Source: Alkalitalea saponilacus (GTDB lineage: Bacteria > Bacteroidota > Bacteroidia > Bacteroidales > Marinilabiliaceae). Taken from it: 32,639 nt of DNA. The position numbers were made by a program, and so were the translations under genes. The notes under the pieces are model-generated. The model searched no databases and was not told the DNA's origin. It worked only from the letters and a program-made list of their open reading frames with translations. Position 1 is the stretch's first letter. Every line of letters begins with the position of its first letter. The stretch covers positions 1 to 32,639 of the forward strand of contig NZ_FUYV01000026.1 in NCBI RefSeq assembly GCF_900168165.1, written 5' to 3'. Of the stretch, positions 1 to 5,509 are shown piece by piece.

Positions 1-480
1 CCGCTGATTATTCGCAACCGGGTGTCAGGAGATGTAACGCTCACGTTCGATATGAGTTATTACTACGGGATGCATTCTGTTTATCTGGAAGATCGCGACA
101 CGGGAGCATTTATCCACGTTACCGCTGGAGGAGAATATGTTTATACGGTGAGCGAACCGGGCGAGCGGGATGATCGTTTCGTGCTTCACTTCTATATGGT
201 CTCCACCGATCTAGAGCCCGAAATGGAAGACCCCAAAGCCGTTTCAGGCATCAACATCACCGGAGTAGCCGGAAAGGCGCTGGTAAGTATTCAATCCGAT
301 TTGCTACAGATGGGCGATCCATTAATTGAAGTTTACAGTATTGATGGTAGCAAGATCAATGAAATGAATGCCCGCAGCAGCCGTACTTTAGTGATGTTGC
401 CCAGAACCAGTGGCATATTCATCATCCGGGTAAGTGTAGGCGATTTGGTGAAGAGTGAGCGGGTAGTGGGAGTGAAATGA
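1..480 (+). CDS. T9SS-sorted protein, C-terminal part (5' end outside window)
   Basis: The frame is open from base 1 to the TGA at 478-480, so the gene starts before the window. The last ~75 residues look like a type IX secretion (Por) type A sorting domain: a short strand ending in VYSIDG, a polar stretch, then SGIFIIRVSVGD and a basic, Val-rich end (KSERVVGVK). Such domains direct proteins through the T9SS outer-membrane channel for surface attachment or release. The part upstream (Tyr- and Asp-rich beta-type sequence) does not identify the catalytic or adhesive domain. An ATG at 52 and a GTG at 22 lie in frame but are internal to this longer reading. A terminator follows at 529. Confident about the sorting domain, ignorant of the function. 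Confidence 0.8.
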   Translation, partial: PLIIRNRVSGDVTLTFDMSYYYGMHSVYLEDRDTGAFIHVTAGGEYVYTVSEPGERDDRFVLHFYMVSTDLEPEMEDPKAVSGINITGVAGKALVSIQSDLLQMGDPLIEVYSIDGSKINEMNARSSRTLVMLPRTSGIFIIRVSVGDLVKSERVVGVK

Positions 481-510
481 TTAAACGCGGAGACGCTAAA
501 GCGCTGAGAA
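481..510 (+). repeat. Dispersed intergenic repeat, 'AAACGCGGAGACGC' type
   Basis: A stretch directly after the stop codon (AAACGCGGAGACGCTAAAGC) resembles, in reverse complement, the segment at 3628-3652 (TTTGCGCCTTTGCGTCTCTG). Similar rRNA-unrelated dispersed repeats are common between genes in this phylum. No coding sense. Confidence 0.45.
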
Positions 511-528
511 TAATTTAAGAGTTAAAAC

Positions 529-565
529 AATAGAGGGCTTCACCATATGGAGTCCTCTATTTAGT
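529..565 (+). terminator. Intrinsic terminator after the T9SS protein
   Basis: A 14-bp stem with two G-T wobble pairs (arms 529-542 and 548-561) closes a 5-nt loop and is followed by TAGTTT. It ends the transcript of the partial gene at 1-480 and separates it from the toxin-antitoxin unit. Confidence 0.65.
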
Positions 566-675
566 TTATGGGTGATAGTTTATAGTTCTGAGTTGATGGT
601 TTATAGTTCATTGTTTGTTGAAGTTGTACAAAATGCCCATCTTCAGATGACGTACAGTAATATTCCGTACAAAAC

Positions 676-706
676 TTGTTTGTTACGGATAGATTCCGTA
701 CATTTG
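676..706 (+). promoter_or_regulatory. Promoter and overlapping operator of the toxin-antitoxin operon
   Basis: TTG at 676-678, 20 nt, then TACATTTG at 699-706: a close match to the Bacteroidetes sigma-A promoter (TTG-N19/20-TAnnTTTG). A perfect inverted repeat, TACGGA (684-689), 5 nt, TCCGTA (695-700), fills the spacer and runs into the -7 box. A further TCCGTAC copy lies at 664-670. Placed like this, a bound ribbon-helix-helix antitoxin would block RNA polymerase, the usual autorepression of this class. Transcription should start near 711-713. Confidence 0.6.
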
Positions 707-722
707 TATGAAAAGTATAATT

Positions 723-1007
723 ATGGGAACATTAAGACAAGATAAGGCGAGATTTGACACAAGGCTTCCATTGGAACAAAAGCAACTCTTTGAAAGAGCA
801 GCAATATTAGGTGGATATAGAAACCTAACTGACTTTGTTGTTGTAACTGTTCAAAGTAAAGCTAAGGAGATTATTGAAGAGCGAGAGAGAATAATTGCTT
901 CACAAAAAGACAAAGAAATTTTTTTTGATTCTTTATTAAACCCCCCAAAGCCTAATAATGATTTGATTTCTGCTAAGAGAGAATACGAATTATTAATTTC
1001 TAAATGA
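723..1007 (+). CDS. DUF1778 (TacA/AtaR-like) antitoxin
   Basis: Small ribbon-helix-helix antitoxin that binds its own operator and neutralises the acetyltransferase encoded next to it. The N-terminal part (ARFDTRLPLEQKQLFERAA, then a Gly and an LTDFVV strand/helix) matches the DUF1778 pattern; the C-terminal ~45 residues are charged and would wrap the toxin. Its stop overlaps the toxin start by 4 bases (ATGA), so translation is coupled. I choose the ATG at 723 (94 aa) over the ATG at 708 (99 aa), because the -7 box at 699-706 predicts a transcript start downstream of 708. Family assignment is strong; target and growth effect are inferred. Confidence 0.85.
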   Translation: MGTLRQDKARFDTRLPLEQKQLFERAAILGGYRNLTDFVVVTVQSKAKEIIEERERIIASQKDKEIFFDSLLNPPKPNNDLISAKREYELLISK

Positions 1008-1507
1008 GATATTTAACTGAACCATTTGATTCTAAGCGTAGCAGAGATGCTTTTAGTTGTGGCAAAGGCTTATTAGATAATTACTTTTGGACACAGGCAA
1101 AGCAGGATGTTAAAAGAAAACTATCAGCATGCTTTGTATTAGTTGATAATGAAACAGGTAAAATATCTGGATACTATACTCTTTCGAGTAACAGTATATC
1201 AAATGATATGATTCCGGAGTCATTTAAAAAAAAGCTACCAAAATCTTATCTGTCTATACCTACAGTATTACTTGGCAGATTAGCTATTGACAAAGATTTT
1301 CAAGGTAAAGGAATCGGGAAACTCCTCTTGATTGATTCATTGAAAAGATGTTATGATGCATCCAAATCAGTTGGAAGTTTTGCTGTTATAGTTGATCCAT
1401 TGGATAAAGAAGCAGAAAGATTCTATGAGAAATATGGATTTATTAATTTGCCTGACAGTGGAAAGATGTTTTTACCAATGAAAACAATTGAAGAACTGTT
1501 TGAATAA
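1004..1507 (+). CDS. GNAT-family toxin (TacT/AtaT-like acetyltransferase)
   Basis: Acetyltransferase of the type that acetylates the amino group of charged tRNAs and stops translation. Visible features: an acetyl-CoA pyrophosphate loop Q100-G-K-G-I-G105 after the LGRLAID strand, and an AERFYEKYGF motif with Tyr141 at the place of the catalytic Tyr of TacT. Length (167 aa) is typical. It is the second gene of a two-gene operon, overlapping the antitoxin gene by 4 bases. The pair looks more AT-rich than tsaD or tonB and sits among intergenic repeats, which fits horizontal acquisition. Which aminoacyl-tRNA it modifies cannot be read from the sequence. Confidence 0.88.
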   Translation: MRYLTEPFDSKRSRDAFSCGKGLLDNYFWTQAKQDVKRKLSACFVLVDNETGKISGYYTLSSNSISNDMIPESFKKKLPKSYLSIPTVLLGRLAIDKDFQGKGIGKLLLIDSLKRCYDASKSVGSFAVIVDPLDKEAERFYEKYGFINLPDSGKMFLPMKTIEELFE

Positions 1508-1676
1508 TGAACTGTTTACACATCGCATATAGCCAATGTCAGGTGAGGTGGTAATTTTAAGCGTTCTATCCCGCCTAAAGTTTTGTGTTAAGTTTTTATT
1601 TATGGATTATCAATATTGAGTTTATATTCTGTAGTATTGAACTTTAAACAATCAACCCAAAACAATCAACCCTAAT

Positions 1677-1868
1677 CTTATATGCCTTATGTGGTAAAAA
1701 CTAACCACGGAGTTCATAGGGATTGACAATATGCACACGAAGTTCACATAGTGGCCATTGTGTCTCCTTTGTGCCCTTTGTGGTTTAAAATGCTTTAAGT
1801 TAAAAACATTGAACCTAAACCCTTATATTTCTTATATGGTAAAAAGAACTTCTGTGCCTTATGTGGTT
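1677..1868. repeat. Cluster of dispersed AACCAC/CTTATGTGGT repeats
   Basis: The gap 1508-1858 has no credible gene. It carries several copies of a degenerate unit: CCTTATGTGGTAAAAAC near 1683, an AACCAC...GTGGTT inverted pair at 1703-1785 with CCTTTGTG twice in its right arm, and CTTATGTGGTTTCC near 1858. The last copy overlaps the 3' end of the minus-strand kinase gene. It is related to the better-preserved hairpin at 3839-3926. Confidence 0.5.
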
Positions 1869-2749
1869 TCCCTCAATTCTCTTATCATTTTTACTATCTC
1901 CCCATCGGGTTTAAATCCGCAATCGTATATTGAGGTGTTGGATGTAAAGTCTAAAACCCTGTCCAGATGTTCCTGGGTCATTTCTTGGTTGAAAAAATGT
2001 TGAATGCAGTTCGCCATAACTCTCATGGCGGCATTTAATCCTGTTATTTGGTAGAGTTCGTTTGTTTTTGATTGTTTCAACAGGAAGATCCCATTTATTT
2101 TTGATTTCTTCGGTGTTTGAGCATAGAACACCATCGGCGTGTTAAACATATGCCAAATACCATTGACTTTATGAAGCCAAAGTCTATCGTCATTAATCAC
2201 ATCGGCGTCGACTTTTTTCCATAATCCGGCCATGGTTGATTTGCCTGTGCCTGAAACCGCTGTAAATAGATAGCTTTGATGATTCAAGGTAACCCCCGAG
2301 GCATGTATTAAAAAACCACCTGTGTAGTATGCCAGATAAACCATCAGCAAGGAGCCTAAAGGTTGGAATAGGGGGTCAATGATTATGGCGGCTTGAGTTG
2401 TCGGCTTTATCCAAATGTCTATTTTTTTCTTGTCATTATTAACAAATGCTACCAACTCTTCTATTGACTTATTCGTCTTCAAATAATCAACATTAATTAC
2501 GATTTCTCCGTTGCCATAAAGTATGTGCCAGTTATATGGCATCATCTCTTTGTCGGTTGATTCGCCTGTAAGTTTTTTTTTGTAAGAATTTAGAAGGGGT
2601 AAATTATTGGTTGTATGGTAATCGCATTTATAATGAGCGCTGCTTTCTATAATTGGTCTTGTATAGCCCGAAGAGGGGAGTAGTTTAAAAACCAGATGAT
2701 TGCTTTTATTGATTGCGGTGAGTTTTACAGGACCTAAAAACAAATCCAT
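1859..2749 (-). CDS. HprK-like serine/threonine kinase, probable peptide-modifying enzyme
   Basis: A 296-aa protein with the signature of the HPr kinase C-terminal fold: LIHASGV (147-153) as in the strand before the P-loop, Walker A AVSGTGKS (164-171), and VINDDR (184-189) matching the acidic metal-binding segment of HprK. The N-terminal ~115 residues have no family I recognise. Stand-alone HprK-like kinases occur in lasso-peptide and other RiPP clusters, where members such as ThcoK and PadeK phosphorylate the precursor peptide. Here the gene lies 17 bp downstream of a 76-aa peptide gene and of a PqqD-like gene on the same strand, so that peptide is the likely substrate. The last two codons and stop (ACC ACA TAA) fall inside an intergenic repeat, so the C-terminus may have been altered by it. 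Kinase fold likely; substrate inferred. Confidence 0.75.
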   Translation of the reverse strand: MDLFLGPVKLTAINKSNHLVFKLLPSSGYTRPIIESSAHYKCDYHTTNNLPLLNSYKKKLTGESTDKEMMPYNWHILYGNGEIVINVDYLKTNKSIEELVAFVNNDKKKIDIWIKPTTQAAIIIDPLFQPLGSLLMVYLAYYTGGFLIHASGVTLNHQSYLFTAVSGTGKSTMAGLWKKVDADVINDDRLWLHKVNGIWHMFNTPMVFYAQTPKKSKINGIFLLKQSKTNELYQITGLNAAMRVMANCIQHFFNQEMTQEHLDRVLDFTSNTSIYDCGFKPDGEIVKMIRELRETT

Positions 2750-2766
2750 ATATTGCTTACATTTTT

Positions 2767-2997
2767 CTAATATTGAGGTCTATCTCCTCCAAAAGGGTTT
2801 GAAGCTTCTCGGTATTGATGTGAACCATAGTCAGGTTGGTTTTTAGAAGTTTCTTCAGAACTAGTTGTGCTCAAAGGGTCGAACTCACCCTCTCCATCAG
2901 TTGGTGAGTTCAGAGAGATGGACATATCAATCACCACCTCCTCAATGGCCGGTTTATGATAAGGTCTTTTTATAATATATTGATTTGTTCTTTTCAC
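2767..2997 (-). CDS. Small peptide, candidate RiPP-type precursor
   Basis: A 76-aa hydrophilic peptide. Residues 10-30 form a leader-like block (KRPYHKPAIEEVVIDMSISL) with the Y-x-x-P and alternating Ile/Val pattern seen in many small Bacteroidota peptides beside PqqD-like genes. The rest is Ser/Thr/Asp/Glu-rich (residues 31-55) and ends in a Gly/Pro/Tyr-rich tail (NPFGGDRPQY). No Cys, no membrane segment, no signal peptide. Position between a PqqD-like recognition gene (121 bp upstream) and a kinase gene (17 bp downstream) supports the reading of leader plus modifiable core; the Ser/Thr cluster would suit phosphorylation. It could also be an unmodified small protein. Homology cannot be tested here. 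Confidence 0.6.
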   Translation of the reverse strand: MKRTNQYIIKRPYHKPAIEEVVIDMSISLNSPTDGEGEFDPLSTTSSEETSKNQPDYGSHQYREASNPFGGDRPQY

Positions 2998-3118
2998 CCG
3001 TTATGTTTATTTCCTGAGTTGGTATGTTGTAAAATGATACCAGTGAAATGTCTTTGTGTTATTAGTATTGTCCTTAACTCTCTTATTTTCTAATTGTCTA
3101 TAACTCTAAAAATCTATT

Positions 3119-3421
3119 TTAAAGCGCCACATCTTCAATAATGTCTTTTTCAATGGCTTCGGTCATGAAGCTTTCCAGATCCCTTTGTAATACAGTCATT
3201 TCTACGTCGAATGCTTCAAAAAGTTTCGTGGCTACCATATTCAAAGTTGTTTCTCCATCCAGTAACTCCAAAATGGTGGCTCCCGTTTCGTTGAGGGTAA
3301 TCACCCTGGTCATATCCGCCACGCTTCTTACCAAAGGAACTAGAACCATTTCATCGCCTACTTTTCGGGTTACAAAATTATCACTTTTTATCCGATAAAC
3401 CGCATCCATATTCAATGACAT
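3119..3421 (-). CDS. PqqD-family peptide-recognition (RRE) protein
   Basis: A 100-aa protein of PqqD length and pattern: N-terminal beta strands (YRIKSDNFVTRKVGDEMVLV), then the family hallmark LNETGATILELLDG (43-56), and two helices with the partner-binding surface (VATKLFEAFDV, then LESFMTEAIEKDII). PqqD-like domains bind the leader of a precursor peptide and present it to a modifying enzyme. It is first in a three-gene minus-strand set with the peptide and the HprK-like kinase. No radical SAM enzyme, transglutaminase-like protease (B2) or asparagine-synthetase-like cyclase is present nearby, so this is not a complete lasso cluster. Confidence 0.8.
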   Translation of the reverse strand: MSLNMDAVYRIKSDNFVTRKVGDEMVLVPLVRSVADMTRVITLNETGATILELLDGETTLNMVATKLFEAFDVEMTVLQRDLESFMTEAIEKDIIEDVAL

Positions 3422-3838
3422 CTCTTTATATTATAGATAAGAAGATAATTAGAGTTAAGACAGATAGAAAAGCAATTTAGATGGCCAGATTTAAACTTCT
3501 ATTGGTCTTATTCATGTATTGATGTAAATATGCTGGAATTCAACCTGTTAATATGTTTTCTGGTGTGTTTTAACAAAGCCGTTTGAAAAATCAATTCTAC
3601 AATTCATATTCTGCTTCAAGTTAAAACTTTGCGCCTTTGCGTCTCTGTGTTTACTCTAACTTTAATTGGACATGCAAAGATGAAAAAAAATGCGGAATTG
3701 TAATGCTTAATTCATGCATCCTTTAACGTAATTTGACGAAAGTGCTGTTTTTTTTTATAAAACATCTTGATTTTTTGGTTAAGTAAGTAAGTTTAGAGTT
3801 CTGAGTTTTGGGTTCTGAGTTTATGGTTGATAGTTTTC

Positions 3839-3926
3839 AAACCACGAAGTTCACAAAGAATACACAAAGGACACCATGATTCTTTCCTTTGTGCCCATTT
3901 TGAAATGCTTTGTGTTCATTGTGGTT
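3839..3926. repeat. 88-bp nested inverted repeat (MITE-like hairpin)
   Basis: Three arm pairs are nested in order: AACCAC...GTGGTT at the ends, then CACAAAG...CTTTGTG, then CACAAAGG...CCTTTGTG towards the centre. Together they fold one long, bulged hairpin. A degraded relative lies at 1703-1785. No open reading frame; no target-site duplication that I can see. Confidence 0.55.
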
Positions 3927-4172
3927 AAAATCGTATGTGTTTTAAATTGCACACCTACGGCGGTGTTTCTTGTTCTTAGAGGATCCTGGAATTGGTAGGC
4001 CCTGCTCTTAGGTTTTCATCCGCCTCTTCACCTAGCAACCTACTAACCACTTAACCTAACCCCACCATAAAATATCAAACTGCACTCATCGCACCTTTTC
4101 CTAACCATCAACTATAAATTTTCAACCCCAAACCCCAAACCATCAACTTTCAACCCCAAACCCTCCTCCGCT

Positions 4173-4207
4173 CTCCTGTCTCCCGTCTCCCGTCTCCTGT
4201 CTCCCGT
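4173..4207. repeat. Heptamer tandem repeat, 5 copies of CTCCYGT
   Basis: Five perfect-length heptamers in a row: CTCCTGT, CTCCCGT, CTCCCGT, CTCCTGT, CTCCCGT. The tract ends two bases before the tsaD stop codon (4209-4211), so it sits immediately 3' of tsaD. Confidence 0.8.
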
Positions 4208-4208
4208 T

Positions 4209-5225
4209 TTATTTATTCCTCGCATACGGCACCACATCCTGCCCTGCAAATTCCCCTTTCATGTATTTGTAATAGCCAGTTATGGCAATCATGGCAGCAT
4301 TATCGGTACTGTAGCTGAGTTTTGGAATGTAGGTTTGCCAGCCTCGTTTTTGGGCTTCGGTGGTGATGGCGTTTTGCAGTCCGGTGTTGGCTGATACGCC
4401 CCCTGCCAGAGCAATCTCTTTTATGCCGGTCTCTTTGGCGGCTCTTATGAGTTTTCCCATGAGCACTTCCACAATGGTTTTTTGTAGAGATGCGCACAAG
4501 CTGGGGATATTTTCATCAATAAAATTGGGGTTCTCTTTAAGCTGGTCGCGCAAAAAATATAGAAAAGATGTTTTTAGGCCTGAAAAACTGTAATTGAGTC
4601 CCGGGATTTTCGGTTTGTTAAAAGTAAAGGCATCAGGGTTACCCTGCTGTGCGTATTTGTCGATGAGCGGACCGCCAGGGTATGGCAGACCTATGGTTTT
4701 AGCGCATTTGTCAAAAGCTTCGCCTGCGGCATCGTCAATGGTATGTCCTATGATTTCCATATCCAGGTGGTTGCGCACCAAAATGATTTGACTGTTGCCC
4801 CCAGAAACCAGCAGGCAAAGAAAAGGAAACTGTGGGACTTTTTTGGGATTGTCCGGTTCCTGAATAAAGTGAGCCAATACGTGCGCCTGCAAATGGTCTA
4901 TTTCGATAAGGGGAATGTTGCGGGCCAGTGCAAATCCTTTGGCAAATGAAGTCCCCACCAATAAAGATCCCAGCAGACCGGGGCCGCGGGTAAATGCCAC
5001 GGCATTAACATCCTCAGCTGTAATGCCTGCATCTTTTAATGCCTTAAACACAACAGGTATTATGTTTTGTTGATGAGCTCTGGATGCAAGTTCGGGAACC
5101 ACACCGCCATACTCCTCGTGAACCGACTGTCCGGCTATTACGTTAGATAGTATGGTATCATTTTTGATGATAGATGCTGAGGTGTCATCACATGAGGATT
5201 CAATTCCAAGAATGATGGTTGACAT
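4209..5225 (-). CDS. tsaD: tRNA N6-adenosine threonylcarbamoyltransferase TsaD
   Basis: Transfers threonylcarbamoyl from threonylcarbamoyl-AMP to A37 of ANN-decoding tRNAs, with TsaB and TsaE. Full length (338 aa). Visible family marks: the N-terminal GIESSCDDTSASI nucleotide-binding strand, the metal-binding histidines H111 and H115 (HLQAH), the LVSGGNSQI phosphate loop, the GEAFDKCAK/GLPYPGGP segment, and a late LAGGVSANTGLQ loop. It is transcribed alone, diverging from tamB. Its stop codon abuts a heptamer repeat. Start ATG at 5225 fits the usual N-terminus. Confidence 0.97.
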   Translation of the reverse strand: MSTIILGIESSCDDTSASIIKNDTILSNVIAGQSVHEEYGGVVPELASRAHQQNIIPVVFKALKDAGITAEDVNAVAFTRGPGLLGSLLVGTSFAKGFALARNIPLIEIDHLQAHVLAHFIQEPDNPKKVPQFPFLCLLVSGGNSQIILVRNHLDMEIIGHTIDDAAGEAFDKCAKTIGLPYPGGPLIDKYAQQGNPDAFTFNKPKIPGLNYSFSGLKTSFLYFLRDQLKENPNFIDENIPSLCASLQKTIVEVLMGKLIRAAKETGIKEIALAGGVSANTGLQNAITTEAQKRGWQTYIPKLSYSTDNAAMIAITGYYKYMKGEFAGQDVVPYARNK

Positions 5226-5509
5226 AACAAAAAAAATATTTTAAAGCCTTAATCTAGCTGCTGTTCGATATAAGTTCTATATTTTTGCAAAAAAATAGAT
5301 AAATAGAATAGTAGATTTATAGAGATTTCGATTGTTTTAGTGAATTGTGGTTTTCCAGTTGGTTATTTTGAACTAACTGAGCTAAACTTCGCTGTTTCTA
5401 ATCTTTCTGTCTGAACTCTATAATTCTCTTAAATCAACACCTAAAATCTAACCTCCATACAAACTTAAAACCTGTCGTTCTACGACATCAAAATATAAAG
5501 GGCAAAAGT
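5226..5509. promoter_or_regulatory. Divergent intergenic region tsaD / tamB
   Basis: AT-rich spacer that must hold the promoters of both genes. A TATTTTTG (5280-5287, plus strand) fits the TAnnTTTG -7 box but has no TTG at the right distance. An AAAGGG (5497-5502) lies 7 nt before the proposed tamB start and could serve as a ribosome-binding site. Confidence 0.35.

Larger units (their letters stand above)
3422..4208. other. Gene-free, repeat-rich interval between tsaD and the PqqD-like gene
   Basis: About 790 bases without a credible reading frame. Contents: a TTTGCGCCTTTGCGTCTCTG repeat near 3630; a run of 'gagttttgggttctgag' A/T/G low-complexity units at 3790-3838; a long hairpin at 3839-3926; the reverse-complement type of the low-complexity units (catcaactataaattttcaacccc and relatives) at 4101-4162; and a heptamer tract at 4173-4207. 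A promoter for the PqqD-like gene should lie at the 3430-3500 end, but I cannot point to a clear -7 box. Confidence 0.6.

Noticed and set aside
1758-2003. 81-aa plus-strand frame
   Set aside because: Composed of intergenic repeat sequence and then the antisense of the kinase gene; no motif and no ribosome-binding site.
3141-3398. 85-aa plus-strand frame
   Set aside because: Exact antisense shadow of the PqqD-like gene, whose protein has a clear family pattern.
1859-3421. Complete lasso-peptide cluster
   Set aside because: Kinase and PqqD-like genes fit, but there is no B2 protease or asparagine-synthetase-like cyclase within the flanks, and the peptide lacks an evident ring-forming core.
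3839-4207. CRISPR-like array
   Set aside because: Repeats here are a hairpin and a heptamer tract without regular spacers, and no cas genes are near.
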